64,000 nt of DNA from Ischnura elegans. Lineage: Eukaryota > Arthropoda > Insecta > Odonata > Coenagrionidae. Below the pieces are notes generated by a model. The model was given only the letters and a program-made list of their open reading frames with translations. It had not been told where the DNA came from and searched no databases. This document shows positions 1 to 10,440 of the stretch, one piece after another. Location: the NCBI RefSeq assembly GCF_921293095.1, contig NW_025791658.1, forward strand, positions 248,001-312,000. The letters are read 5' to 3'. Positions within the stretch are counted from its first letter, which is position 1. Every line of letters begins with the position of its first letter. A program made the position numbers and the translations under genes.

Positions 1-14
1 ATTCTTCTTTAAAG

Positions 15-136
15 GTTCGGCAGAAATTATTAGATACTCAATCGTCCAATGAATTTTTAAAGGAGGATGAGATGGAAAGACGGTGTGGAGAAAAGATAAT
101 GGGGAAAGTAATCATAAATTGTAGTATTAATTAGTA
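15..136 (+). pseudogene. TRYG-family exon remnant (RQKLL type)
   Basis: The sequence opens after a pyrimidine-rich TTTAAAG acceptor and encodes RQKLLDTQSSNEF followed by a shortened TRYG domain that stops early. The same exon, in various states of decay, recurs at 1767, 17441, 43070 and 57382. Compared with the fuller copies at 60208 and 11651 it has lost the segment leading into the TRYG motif. It lies directly upstream of a DSNNAK-family ORF, as all these copies do. Confidence 0.55.
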
Positions 137-169
137 TTCTTATTTAAGTATTAATACACACATACAATC

Positions 170-376
170 ATGGATAGCAATAATGCAAAAACTTTATATC
201 ATCTCTGCCACGAATATATGTCTAACAACATATTCGGTGTAGCGTATGAAAGGATAATGGAGAGCGACGAACCAATCGTGCGTCATCGCATTAAACAGAA
301 TGTTAAATGTGAAATTGAAACGGTAATGTGCGATGAGGTATACCAGAGTTTACCAAACGAGGTATATTTGATGTAG
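170..376 (+). pseudogene. DSNNAK-family small ORF, truncated by frameshift
   Basis: A 68-residue ORF begins MDSNNAKTLYHLC. The paralogue at 43225-43464 is 79 residues; here a small deletion near 370 shifts the frame, so the conserved FDLEDVAL tail is lost. I do not recognise the family. It always sits 80-110 bp upstream of a packaging-ATPase copy in this array (also 17590, 43225, 57533), which suggests that the two were neighbours in the ancestral element. Confidence 0.5.
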
Positions 377-484
377 AGGACGTCGCCTTAAGAAATTATC
401 GATATTAATCAATATTTTGACTTTATTTTTTTTCGTAAAAGTTTTATAAATGATAAAAAATAATAAAAAATTCCAGTGTTAATC

Positions 485-874
485 ATGACGTTAACATGGA
501 AACATCCTTTCACATGCATTTGTGCAGGTCCATCAGGATGTGGGAAGACCACATTCGTAAAAAGGTTTTTGGAGAACTTGAACTATATGTTAGATAGTCC
601 CATACATAAGATAATTTGGTGCTGTGCCCCAGGAAGTGAGCCTAAAATACGATTACCTGTTCACTTTTCCTCCGAAATACCACCTTTTGAAGAATTTGGT
701 GGCGATCCAACATTATACATAATCGATGACGTGATGAGCGAGGGAGCCTACAGCAAAGATGTGTGTAAATTATTCACCAGAGGTTCGCATTACTTTAACA
801 TTTCGGTGTTTTTAATTACACGGAACATTTTTTTACACGAGCCCTCGAGCGAGAAATATTATTATTGTTATTAG
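485..874 (+). pseudogene. Packaging ATPase (FtsK/HerA-like), truncated copy
   Basis: The translation from the ATG has Walker A (AGPSGCGKT) and Walker B (TLYIIDDV) of the Maverick/adintovirus genome-packaging ATPase. It aligns with the 212-residue copy at 17906-18544 until about residue 120, where it diverges into a YYYCY tail and a stop. The C-terminal half is missing, and a relic of a LINE 3' end follows. It is a 5' fragment, not a working gene. Confidence 0.8.
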
Positions 875-1016
875 TGTGGTTATTTAGAAAAAAATATGAC
901 ATGGTTTCTTCTCAATGAACACACCAAATAAAGCTCACCTATGCTATCTTAAGTTATTCCTTGGATAAGATTCGCCGGAATGTAAGAAAATTGATTTGAC
1001 TCATGTTTTATGTAAC

Positions 1017-1195
1017 TCGAATTGTACCTAACTGTTTAATAATCTAAAGAGCGAATTTCAAGATTTAAAAACGTAGCGTTAGGCTGAAAGAAAAATTAAG
1101 ACATGGTTATTGACTGGTTGTTCATAATGAAGCGTGAAAGTATTTTATAAAATAGTATGCGTATTTGTTATAACGGAGGTTTTTTTAAATGTTTA
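1017..1195 (+). mobile_element. Relic of a LINE 3' end
   Basis: This stretch resembles the end of ORF2 and the start of the 3' UTR of the LINE at 5919-10440 (about 10050-10200), including the words for LFNNL and KTW near the ORF2 stop, but with many substitutions. A duplicate of the same relic lies at 44410-44620, again just after a truncated ATPase. The insertion therefore predates duplication of this block. Confidence 0.65.
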
Positions 1196-1221
1196 AATGT
1201 TTTGCTTTTGTCTATGAAAGA

Positions 1222-1680
1222 GATCTTACAATGCAATTACTGTGAAGACCGTCTTTTTGTATTTAAAAATAAGAATATCATTAAAATAGAATGATATGAT
1301 GCATGTGTAAAGGATCCGTGTCTTTTGTAGGCCGCGGAGATATAGAATGAGTTCTGTATAAAGATAGATTGGTTGACCATGCGCCTGATATTGCCGGGTA
1401 TATTCAAATAACAACAAAAGAGGTGATGATATTTAATTACGAGGGAGAAGAGCCATTTTTAACCAAGGAAAAGAATGGTTTATAAAAAGGATTAAAACAA
1501 GTATTAGCACTACATCTCTGCTACTCCAAGACTCTGCCAACCGCTATAAACTGCATTCCAGACATCATCACTGCAGAAACCTGGTTAAAGATAGATTGGT
1601 TGACCTTAGAAGCAGACCCGAGCCGTCACTTAGAGGACTTAAAACATGCGAGAAGGCCTCTAGAAGAACATCAATTCAAC
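1222..1680 (+). pseudogene. Scrambled TRYG-family fragments (LLAAERW type)
   Basis: Short pieces of the LLAAERW-type TRYG gene can be read here. A C-terminal piece (QYNYCEDR, about 1230-1290) is followed by a decayed N-terminal piece, another C-terminal piece (MIFNYEGEE, about 1430-1480) and an N-terminal piece with the DPSRH word (about 1590-1670). No frame is maintained. The block is a duplicated and broken version of 42555-42926. Confidence 0.5.
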
Positions 1681-1766
1681 AACTTATTCGGTTTGTGCAT
1701 TTTAAATTAGGACATTTTAAGCTATTTTGACTTGTTTTTCTAACATTTTTCTATTCTTCTTTAAAG

Positions 1767-1976
1767 GTTCGGCAGAAATTATTGGATACTCAATCGTCCA
1801 ATGAATTTTTAAAGGAGGATGAGATGGAAAGACGGTTTGGAGAAAAGTTGATGGGAAAATTAATTGTAAACGGAAGAATAAGAAAATTAATCCTTCCATG
1901 TATTTTCTCATCAACACCGAAGGAGGTGATGCTTTATAATTGTGGAGAGGACCGTCTTCACCGTCACAAGATCTGA
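1767..1976 (+). pseudogene. TRYG-family exon (RQKLL type), C-terminally truncated
   Basis: The exon follows a CTTTAAAG acceptor and stays open for about 70 codons. It encodes RQKLLDTQ, then GRIRKLILP and EVMLYNCGED, the conserved second half of the TRYG family. The central TRYG motif is eroded to RRFGEKLMG. The terminal coil is replaced by unrelated sequence. It is better preserved than the copy at 15-136. Confidence 0.55.
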
Positions 1977-2284
1977 ACACCATCTCCGTCGCGGAATCCG
2001 TTAACTCCCTGCTTTTTGACAGCATCCTACCGTCTGCAGTTCTAATTAAATATATAATGCCTGACCTTAGAAGCGGACCCAAGCCGTTACTTACAAGACT
2101 CAAAACATGCAGGAAAGGCTCTTGAACAACATCAATTCAACGACTTGTTCGGTTTGTGCGTCACCTGCTAGCTTAATGCATTAGTGTGCATCTATGGCTT
2201 TGGAACGAGAAAGCGGGCATTCCTCCTTATTGTGTTATGTGGAATTCTAACCTAGAAAGTTCATCACTTTTAAGAAATTACACC
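1977..2284. other. Non-coding stretch with a TRYG N-terminal relic
   Basis: No supported gene. About 2065-2155 repeats the DPSR-containing N-terminal relic also seen at 1590-1670, so this segment belongs to the same duplicated debris. The remainder shows no recognisable coding or RNA signal. Confidence 0.4.
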
Positions 2285-2750
2285 CGTTCGCAGTCGTCCC
2301 ATCACCTAGCTACACTTGTCCCGCCGGATATGACATAAATTCTGTTTATTGGGACATAATCCATAACCGAGGGCGGGCTCTAATATCATGCGCCTTATTC
2401 CTGGAAATCCCTGGAAAGGATTTCTAAGCGATGGCGGGTTGTAATACCTTGCGGTTTCTCCCTCGAAATCCCCAAAGGATTTTACGGCAGTCTCGCATCC
2501 CGCTCTAGCTTATCGGTAAAGCATGGGATAGAAGTGGGAGCGGGTGTAATTGACCCGGATTATAGAAGTGAGATACAAGTACTCCTCTATAATCACGGTG
2601 ATGAGGATTTCTTAATAAGAAGAGGCATGAGAATATGCCAAATTATATTAGAAAAAATCAGAACGGATTTATCGTTCAAAATAACGGAAGAAGCCCTCGG
2701 TAACACTGACCGAGGGGAGGGTGGTTTTGGGAGTTCCAATCTTCATTTAT
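2285..2750 (+). pseudogene. dUTPase-like gene with internal duplication
   Basis: dUTPase motifs are read in order: CPAGYDI (motif 1), [14 protein letters not shown] (motif 2), GVIDPDYR (motif 3), GMRICQIIL (motif 4) and DRGEGGFGSSN (motif 5). Motifs 2 to 5 are in one open frame (about 2420-2750). A segment of roughly 75 bp around 2370-2480 is duplicated and introduces a stop between motifs 1 and 2. The reading ends at a GTAAGT donor (2751), whose intron leads to the TRYG-family exons at 2822. Motif 5 ends GSSN where dUTPases usually have GSTG. The enzyme hydrolyses dUTP; this copy cannot be complete. Confidence 0.75.
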
Positions 2751-2821
2751 GTAAGTGTAGTGAGTTTAACTTACTTTTTTCGAGATGTATATGTATCTAT
2801 ACATTTATTTCAAATTATAGG

Positions 2822-3245
2822 ATGGAAACCAGCACCACAACTCCCATCAATGTTACCACCACCAGTATAACCACCACTACTGCAAGCGATGTTACCGCCA
2901 GATCCTCCTCTTCGTTTTTTATGGTAAACTTATTTTCGTTATGTTTCTTTGTTAATCTAATGTGTATTTATATCTACATTTATGTATAATTTATATTTAT
3001 TCTTACAGGATAAACTGCGTGATAGGTTACGCTGCGCGCAAGATTATCGGACTTATTTGAAGAAAGAGGAGTTGGAGGAGGGGAAATTGTACCGGGTGGA
3101 ACGTCTGGAGAAGGTGACCACACGATACGGTGAGGGTTTGGTGGGGAGTATTGTATTTCGGGGGAGGACTTGGCAACGATTTCTCCCCCGAATATTTGAA
3201 ATGAGTGGAGCGGAAGTGATGATGTATAACTATTCAAATGAATAA
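2822..3245 (+). CDS. TRYG-family protein, two exons (2822-2923, 3009-3245)
   Basis: Exon 1 starts with an ATG directly after an intron acceptor and encodes a Thr/Ser-rich leader (METSTTTPIN...). The GTAAAC donor at 2924 and TTCTTACAG acceptor ending at 3008 join it in phase to exon 2, which carries the LKKEELEEGKLYRV, TTRYGEGLVG and FLPRIFEMSGAEVM motifs. The predicted product is 112 residues. A stop after NYSNE removes the lysine-rich tail found in the copy at 12411. The function is unknown. The nearest relative inside the Maverick is the intronless minus-strand gene at 28049. The upstream dUTPase-like exon shares the locus and may be co-transcribed. Confidence 0.55.
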
Positions 3246-3394
3246 TTTGAAATTTACAAAAAATAAATTAATCAAAATTAAGTAAATTAAAAATGCTTTC
3301 GATTTGTTTTTTTTGTTTAACTTTAAGGTCCATCAAACCTGAATAGATCTTTTCTCCCATTCGTTCAAATAAGGGAGTTATAGGCCATCGCAGG

Positions 3395-3515
3395 AATAAT
3401 CTCCAGAGTATTGGGGTGACACCCTAATTAAGGAATACATTATTTTTAATTATGGAGGAGAGGAATTGCATGTAATCGAAGATAAAAACAATTTAATAAA
3501 AATATCTTCATGGAT
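3395..3515 (+). pseudogene. TRYG-family C-terminal relic
   Basis: A readable NYGGEELHVIEDKNNLIKIS-like tail follows a frame-broken RVL segment. The stretch GGGAGTTATAGGCCATCGC is homologous to the target in which the Maverick inserted at 21486. Other copies lie at 12985 and 55690, and a split copy flanks the Maverick. Confidence 0.5.
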
Positions 3516-3559
3516 ATGTGTTGAGTTTTATTGTTCTTATTTTTTCCCAATAATATAGT

Positions 3560-3905
3560 TTCATTCAGTACTATTCATTATTTGAGTCGATTGCCTCACT
3601 GGTTATTAAATTTGAAAGAGTTGAAATTTACGCAGAAAATATTTGGTGATAAAACACATTTAGTAACACGGAAGGGAGTGTATCTCTATGAATACACCGA
3701 TTCTTGTGAAAAACTCGATGAAAAACATTTACTTTCAAAGGAAAATTTTTCAGTAAAGTTACCCGGGAAATTATTTCAAAGGAAGCGTATGAACACGCTC
3801 GCAATGTGTGGAATGCATTCAACTGTGAAACTCTTGGCGAATACAGTGATGTGTATCTGAAAAGCGATGTAACACTTTTAGCGGACGTGTTTGAACATTT
3901 TCGTA
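3560..3905 (+). pseudogene. PolB fragment (region downstream of the exonuclease core)
   Basis: The translation matches the segment FGDKTHLVTRKGVYLYEY through NCETLGEYSDVYLKSDV, equivalent to the part of the Maverick polymerase encoded around 25380-25680 on the minus strand. One frameshift occurs near 3755, and the sequence ends at FEHFRSMC. The same detached fragment recurs at 13165, 41555 and 55860. Confidence 0.75.
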
Positions 3906-4084
3906 GTATGTGCTTTTGTCTGTGTTACGTATCGCCCTGAATATATGAGGGAAGGTTGTTATTTTACCGTGTAATCATAGCTATGATGGATATATTGTAT
4001 ATATTTTAATCAGTTGACCGTTCTCTAACGTTTCATTCATCCTGTATTCCAATGGTTTGTGTATTGTCACCGATTCTTAAGTTA

Positions 4085-5096
4085 ATTATGTAAAAACATG
4101 CGAACCGTCTTCTAGTATTTCATACACCAATATCATACAGAAACATGAACCGTTCAGCTTTTGTTATGTGATGGTTACACCAGATGGATGCGAGGAGCCA
4201 GTATTGTATCGCGGACCTGATGCAGCACGTGCTTTTATTGAAAGCATAAAAGATGAAGCCCAGAAGGTTTTCAAAATTTACAAAAAAACTATTCCTATGA
4301 CACCACTCACTGAAGAAATAGAGAGCGCTTTTCAAAACGCATCGACGTGCCACATTTGTGGGAATGAGTTAAACGAGGATAGGGTTAGGGATCACGATCA
4401 CCTGACGGGACAGTATCGAGGTCCAGCTCATTCCTTTTGCAATGTGCAGTACAAGATGTCCCAATTTCTACCTATTTTTATTCATAACCTGTCCGCGTAT
4501 GATGGTCATTTCATTGTAAGAGAGTTAGACCATGATGAGAGACAGATATTCGTTATTCCGAATTCTGAAGAAAAGTACATTTCCTTTAAAGTCTATCGAC
4601 GATAATTTCCGTGTTCGTTTTGTCGACACGTTTCGATTTATGCCCGCCTCTCTTGATTATCTAGTCTCGAGTCTTACAGAATTTAAATATACCACAGAAG
4701 ATTTTGGTGAAAAGACACGACTAGTTACACGAAAGGGGGTTTATCCCTATGAATACACTGATTCGTTAAATAAGCTCGATGAAACCTTGCTCCCGGACAA
4801 GGATATTTTTACAACGGATTGAACGATGAGCATGTTTCAGACGAAGATTATCAACATGCAGAAAATGTATGGAATGCATTTAGATGTGAGACACTCGGTG
4901 ATTACAGTGATGTGTATTTGAAAATTGACGTCACTCTTCCCGCTGATATTTTGAGAACTGTCGTGTCGTATGCTACGGAGCCTACAAGTTAGATCCAGCG
5001 TGGTATTACACGGCACCAGGTTTAACATTTGATGCAATGCTTAAGTACACTGAAATAGAATTAGAGCTTTTGACCGACTATGATATGATTCTAATA
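4085..5096 (+). pseudogene. PolB fragment (exonuclease to pre-palm)
   Basis: Reading through several frames gives the PolB segment with the zinc knuckle CHICGNEL...DHDHLTG, the FIHNLSAYDGHFIV exonuclease region, DTFRFMPASL and TRKGVYPYEY. Frameshifts occur near 4590 and 4815. The fragment is broken off at the TDYDMIL word at 5096, where it fuses to ATPase sequence. The paralogue at 13700-15201 continues beyond this point. Confidence 0.8.
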
Positions 5097-5540
5097 CCAC
5101 CTTTTGAAGAATTTGGTGGCGATCCAACATTATACATAATCGATGACGTGATGAGCGAGGGAGCCTACAGCAAAGATGTGTGTAAATTATTCACCAAATG
5201 TTAAAGCACATCATTTTAACATTTCAGTTTTTTAATAACACAGAACATTTTTTACCAGAGCCCTCAAGCGAGAAATATTTCACTGAATGCAAAATATATA
5301 GTAACTTTTAAAAATCCACGAGATAGGTTGCAATTTGGTCATTTGGCCAGGCAGGTCTATCCGAAAAAATTGGGGGAATTGGAGAGGGTATATAAACAGT
5401 TACACAAAAACCATTTGGTTATTTAGTTTTGGACCTTGGACAGGACACGGACGAAAGGTTTCGTTTTAGAACGCACATTTTTCCCGAGGACGGGGCCACT
5501 GTCATTTACATGCCCCAACGGAAGAAGCGTACGGGAAATT
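5097..5540 (+). pseudogene. Packaging ATPase, 3' two-thirds
   Basis: It starts inside the ATPase at the PPFEEFGGDP word, keeps Walker B (TLYIIDDV), and can be followed to the C-terminal RTHIFPEDG region across several frameshifts and stops. It corresponds to 18106-18544. The 5' part is missing because the sequence is fused directly to a PolB fragment. Confidence 0.75.
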
Positions 5541-5918
5541 AACCCGTCGGCACTATCTCATTTCAGTTACATGTTAGCGAGAGGGAAGACAGTTGCAAAC
5601 ATAATTTTCCGACGAGATTTCACTCTCTCGGAATAATTCGGGATAAGAGATTTGAGATATTTCGATGGACAAATTGTGATAATGTTAAGAGGAAAAACGC
5701 CGATTCACATAAAGTTCAAGCATTTTGTTAGAAACAAAAGGAATGGAGAACGTGAATTACTCTGTCCTATCTGTTTTTCCCAGTGCTGGACGAATGCAGA
5801 GATTTAACGAGTTTTGTGAAAAATTATTCAGCGGACACTTTTGGTGTTATTGAAAAAAGTATGTTAGTTAGAGATGCAGTGAAAATAGTGTCAAGTATTA
5901 ATAGTAATATTAATAAAA
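5536..5918 (+). pseudogene. IRDLRYF-family gene, 5' part, split by a LINE
   Basis: The conserved words INPSALSHFSY, FRRDFTLSE and IRDLRYFDGQIVI of the Maverick gene at 31659-32420 are readable, with a stop inside SEYFG and a frameshift near 5790. The sequence stops at 5918 where the LINE begins and resumes at 10441. The uninterrupted paralogue is 18545-19144. Confidence 0.75.
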
Positions 5919-6187
5919 TTGATTGTTGTGTCTTAAATGCGTGTGCTGGAAGTCTTCATAGCCTCTGCGGATTTTGTGGTTTTAGACCTTGTTATATGTG
6001 TTCTAGTTTGGTTTATTTGTGCTATCGGGTGAATCTTTACTGATAGATTCTGTGTGTCTGTTCGTGGATTTCTTAAATGAGCTGGAACATTTTATTTGTG
6101 CAAACTTAAAATTTTATTTGCAATTCATTGGAGTGACTGTTATTAGCGACTCTTGTTTACGTATCCAAGTAACAACAATAGAGCATC

Positions 6188-7153
6188 ATGTCTTGTGCCA
6201 AATGCAATGACCCTCTGCCAAAGGATGGTCTTTTTGTATGTTGTGATGGATGCAATGGATCCTTCCATTATAAATGCTCAAAAATATCTGAGAGCACCTG
6301 GAGAGCCAAATCAGCGAAAAAGAAGCTTGAGTGGAGATGCGGTGACTGCAGACGTTCAACTGTTTTCATCAACGACGAGTCACAGGAGGCCTCCTTTTCT
6401 GCTGTGAAAATTGCTGAAAAGGAACGTGTAATGGATGTAAGCATAGGTGGAATGGAATCAGGAAGATCTTCAGGCAGTCGGAATAGTGATGTAAGTGGTC
6501 GCTTAGACAATATTGATAAGAATTTGTGTGAAATCACGCATAGCATTAATTTCATGAGTGCACGGTATGATGAGTTGTGTGAAAATATTAGGGTGGTCAA
6601 GGAACTCAAAGACATTATTTTTGATTTGAGAGATGAGTTAAATTGTAAAAATAAAGTGATTGATGATTTAAAAATTAGAGTGAATGAGCTGGAGCAAAAC
6701 GCAATGATGGATAAGGTGGAAGTAGTTGGGATAGATTTAAATTATGTAGATACTTATCCAATTTAATTAGGTAATAAGATAGCGAAATCGATTAAAATAG
6801 ATAATCACAAAGATGATGATGTTCGAGATGCCTTTTTCGTAAATAATAAGTCCCCAAACAAAAAGTCTAAGCTGGTTATCTCCTTTAAAAATAAAAAGGT
6901 TAAAGATGCATGGATAGATAAAAGAAAAGGGTTGGATAACAAAGATATTACTGAAGGGAAAATTAGTGGGAAAATTTTTATAAATGAAGCACTCACAGGT
7001 TATTATAAATATCTCCTGTGGAAAACTAAGGAAAAGAGTAAAGAGAAAGGTTTTAGGTATGTTTGGGTCAAATTTGGAAAAATATTAGTAAAAAAAGATG
7101 AACATTCTCAAATCATCAGAATAAGGTCAGAAGATGACTTAAATAAATTTTGA
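6188..7153 (+). pseudogene. LINE ORF1: PHD finger, coiled coil, FP25K-like domain; one premature stop
   Basis: Residues 1-55 form a PHD-type zinc finger (CAKCNDPL, CCDGCNGSFHYKC, WRCGDC). A predicted coiled coil follows (about 95-175), then a C-terminal domain like the baculovirus FP25K-related domain of CR1/Jockey ORF1 proteins (FKNKKVKDAW, YKYLLWKTKEKSKEKGF, YVWVKFGKIL, IRIRSEDDL). The frame is continuous over the whole span except for one TAA at 6764-6766, so one substitution has broken an ORF of about 321 codons. ORF1 proteins of this class bind nucleic acid and form the retrotransposition RNP. ORF2 follows 55 bp downstream. Confidence 0.82.
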
Positions 7154-7208
7154 AATTGCTAATAACTTGTGTGAATATAACTTTTTTTTAAAAATACTAA
7201 GTATAAGA

Positions 7209-10154
7209 ATGGATTTGTTTTCTATCATAGATGATGATTACAGAGAATGTCATACGTATAATTTATCTGAAAGTTCAAAAATAGTTAAGACTTATGATGA
7301 AATGTGTTTACACTTGAATATACGAAGTCTCCGAAAAAATTTCAATGACTTACTTATTCTTTTGCATCAAATTAATATGAATAACAAAGTTGGAGTTGTG
7401 GTTTTAACGGAAGTTAATATAAAGGAAGAAGAAGTTGAGAACTTCCAAATACCGGGCTATGAAATGATATTTAAACTTAGAAATTTTGGTAGAGGAGGTG
7501 GCGTGTTAATCTATGTCTCTAATGATAAAATTTATCATTGTATTTCGGTTAATAGTATTTCTTATGAAGCGATCTCTTGTGTTGTAAATATATTAGGAGT
7601 AGATATAACTGTTATGGGACTGTATCGACCACCTAACCTCAAATTTAAAGATTTTTTAGAGGAATTTTTTGATGAAATTATTAATTTACAAACTAGAGAT
7701 GTACTTATATGTGGAGATTTCAATATTAATTTCATGTCCAATCTTGGCACAGATATTAATGTTTACAAAGATGCATTAGCTCAAAGAGGATATATACAAT
7801 TAATTAAAGAAAATACTAGAGAGGTGATAGTAGATGGAAATTTAGTTTCCTCGTGCATTGACCATATACTCTACCGAGGGAATGCCTTTCTTTGTGATGG
7901 GGTGATATTTCAGACTTGCATATCGGATCATTATGCTGTAGCAGTTGGTATGGTTAAAAAAGATAATTTTCCCTCATTGAAATTGACTACTTTAAATAAT
8001 ACAATTTCTGAAACGTATGTTTGTGAAAGAACGGTGAAACAGCTGATTTCAAGCCTTGATTTAAACGATCTTCAAATGTTAGATTCGCAATCTCCTAATG
8101 GTATATATCTAGAATTATCACGTCTGTTTCAAGGAATATACAGTAAAGCCATGAAAAAACGTTCTCGGAAGGATAATAAAGATAATAAAAAAACTTGGAT
8201 TAATAAAGAAATAATTGAAAAAATTAAAATTAGAGACTGCCTCTATAAGAGATGGAAAAATAGTCCCTCGAATTTGAGTTATAGAAGGGAGTATCAAACT
8301 TTTAGAAATCAAGTTAATAAAGAAATCTGCCGAGCAAAAAAGAGTTTTTACTATCATAGTATAATTCGTGCAGGTAATGATGCAAAAAAGATTTGGGAAC
8401 TAGTTAAGTTAATCACTGGAGCAGATAAAAATAAGGGGCCTGATCATACTATTGTTAAACATTTCTCTGGTAAGATGAATTTAAAATCTGTGGTCAATCT
8501 CTTTGTAAAGCAGTACTCAAAAGATAACGAAGAGCTTAGAATAAATTGTTCAGAAGTTTTATACGAGTACAGTCCTGTTACAATAAATAATAGTATAGTG
8601 GTAAATTATGCAACTGAAAAAGATGTTAAAAATATTCTTAAGAATATTGAAAATAAAGGACCTGGAATTGATGGGATGAAAATTAAAGACTTAAAATCTA
8701 ACAGCATCTTTATACCGGTTTTAAAAAAATTTATTAACACTAGTTTAGAAAATTCCATTGTTCCTGTTGAATTGAAAACAGCTATTGTTCGTCCGGTTTA
8801 TAAAAGTGGAAATCACCTTCAAACACAGAACTATAGGCCCATATCTATCTTACCTTGTATGAGTAAAATATTAGAAAAATATGTGGCAGACATGCTGTTA
8901 AATTTTTTGGACAAAAATAGAGCAATTTTTGAGCATCAATATGGTTTTCAAAAAAAGAAAGGTACAAAGGATGCCTTAGAATACTTTTCAGAGAATATTC
9001 GAAATAATTTAGATAGAGGAAAGAATGTTGTAATAACTTACATTGATTATAAAAAGGCTTTCGATATGGTTGATCACACTTTGTTGCTTAAAAAATTATA
9101 CAATATTGGAGTGAGAGGGTTGTTGCTTGATTGGTTTAAAGATTATTTATTTAATAGAAAGATGGTAGTGAAAGTTCAAAATGTTGTTAGTGACATTACC
9201 AGCATAAAAATGGGAGTGCCCCAAGGATCGATTCTGGGGCCAATTTTGTATTTAATTTATGTTAATGATATGCATGAATGTATTAAAAATTGTAATTTAC
9301 TTTTGTATGCTGACGACACAGTCTTGATATCTAGTCATGTCAACTTCAAAAATGCCGTCAATAATATGCAGAATGATATCGATAATATGTTAAAATGGTC
9401 CCATGACAATAATTTAATTTTAAATGAAAAAAAATCTAAAACAATGCACATCACTTATCTTGCTTCTAATATTAAATCAATAAATATTAAATCTCACGGT
9501 CATGAATGTCTACATTCCAACATGATAACTTGTAACTGTAATATTTTAGAACAAGTGAACGAATATAAATATTTGGGTTTGATTGTTGATTGTAATTTTA
9601 CTTTTAATTCTCATGTATCAAAATTGAACCAAAAGCTCAGATGCATTATGTACAAATTTTATTATCTGAAGGACAGCGTCACGAAAAATGTACTAAAAAT
9701 GATGTATCACGGTCTTTTTGAGAGCCTTCTCAGATATGGCCTTACTGTGTGGGGATCATGTGGTGTGACTAATATGAAAAGATTGAAGTCCAACCAAAAA
9801 AGGATTTTAAAAATGATTCATCAAACTAACTTTGAGGAAAATGGTGGATATTCAGGTGACTCGTATTTTAAAGACCTTGGTACATTACCACTTGATAAAT
9901 TGTATCAGTACATATTAATAATTGATAATTATTTTAATAATAGATACAAAAGGAAAAGAAATATTAATAGTAATATCGATTTAAGGGCTTTAGGAATGTA
10001 TGAGATTCCGCGATGTTATACGCATAAGGGTTGTAGGCAATTGAAAGTTGTTGTACCTAAACTGTTCAATAATTTGAAGAGCGAATTTAAAGAGTTAAAA
10101 TCTTTGAGTGAAGCTAAAAGAAAAATTAAGACATGGATATTGTCTGGTTGTTGA
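7209..10154 (+). CDS. LINE ORF2: endonuclease and reverse transcriptase
   Basis: The 981-residue product starts at the ATG at 7209 (an upstream TTG would add 14 residues). The N-terminal third is an apurinic/apyrimidinic-type endonuclease (HLNIRSLR, LTEVNIKEEE, LYRPPN, ICGDFNINF, CIDHI, SDHYAV). The centre is a reverse transcriptase with NYRPISILPCMSKILEK, FIDYKKAFD-like (YIDYKKAFDMV), GVPQGSILGP and the catalytic YADD. The frame is uninterrupted, so this copy may be fairly young, although ORF1 carries a stop. The enzyme nicks target DNA and primes reverse transcription from the nick. I place it in the CR1/Jockey group from the PHD/FP25K ORF1 and the lack of an RNase H domain. Confidence 0.92.
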   Translation: MDLFSIIDDDYRECHTYNLSESSKIVKTYDEMCLHLNIRSLRKNFNDLLILLHQINMNNKVGVVVLTEVNIKEEEVENFQIPGYEMIFKLRNFGRGGGVLIYVSNDKIYHCISVNSISYEAISCVVNILGVDITVMGLYRPPNLKFKDFLEEFFDEIINLQTRDVLICGDFNINFMSNLGTDINVYKDALAQRGYIQLIKENTREVIVDGNLVSSCIDHILYRGNAFLCDGVIFQTCISDHYAVAVGMVKKDNFPSLKLTTLNNTISETYVCERTVKQLISSLDLNDLQMLDSQSPNGIYLELSRLFQGIYSKAMKKRSRKDNKDNKKTWINKEIIEKIKIRDCLYKRWKNSPSNLSYRREYQTFRNQVNKEICRAKKSFYYHSIIRAGNDAKKIWELVKLITGADKNKGPDHTIVKHFSGKMNLKSVVNLFVKQYSKDNEELRINCSEVLYEYSPVTINNSIVVNYATEKDVKNILKNIENKGPGIDGMKIKDLKSNSIFIPVLKKFINTSLENSIVPVELKTAIVRPVYKSGNHLQTQNYRPISILPCMSKILEKYVADMLLNFLDKNRAIFEHQYGFQKKKGTKDALEYFSENIRNNLDRGKNVVITYIDYKKAFDMVDHTLLLKKLYNIGVRGLLLDWFKDYLFNRKMVVKVQNVVSDITSIKMGVPQGSILGPILYLIYVNDMHECIKNCNLLLYADDTVLISSHVNFKNAVNNMQNDIDNMLKWSHDNNLILNEKKSKTMHITYLASNIKSINIKSHGHECLHSNMITCNCNILEQVNEYKYLGLIVDCNFTFNSHVSKLNQKLRCIMYKFYYLKDSVTKNVLKMMYHGLFESLLRYGLTVWGSCGVTNMKRLKSNQKRILKMIHQTNFEENGGYSGDSYFKDLGTLPLDKLYQYILIIDNYFNNRYKRKRNINSNIDLRALGMYEIPRCYTHKGCRQLKVVVPKLFNNLKSEFKELKSLSEAKRKIKTWILSGC

Positions 10155-10440
10155 TAATGGAATGTAACAGTATTTTATATATTGATATGCTTAATTGCTA
10201 TTAAGAATGTTTTTTCATGTAAAAATTTGTTTCTTAGTGAAATTGTTAATTTAGTAATTTTTACAAGACACAAATTGTAATGCTTAAGTTGGCACCTGCT
10301 GAAAAGCCGATTTCGGCTTAGCGGGACCAGAATGTTTGTTTTCATTTGTAAATTTACACTGTTGTATAAACATTATTTCTTGTTTGTACATAGTTATATG
10401 AATAAATAAATTAATCTAAAAAAAAAAAAAAAAAAAAAAA

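Larger units (their letters stand above)
5919..10440 (+). mobile_element. Non-LTR retrotransposon (LINE, CR1/Jockey-like)
   Basis: The element is about 4.5 kb and ends in roughly 24 A residues. It carries ORF1 with a PHD finger and an FP25K-like domain, then ORF2 with endonuclease and reverse transcriptase. Boundaries come from comparison with 18901-18930: the paralogue runs from TTAATAAAA directly into CTGCTTCAC, while here that junction is split by the element. A target duplication cannot be separated from the A-rich flank. The length suggests a near full-length copy. Confidence 0.88.
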
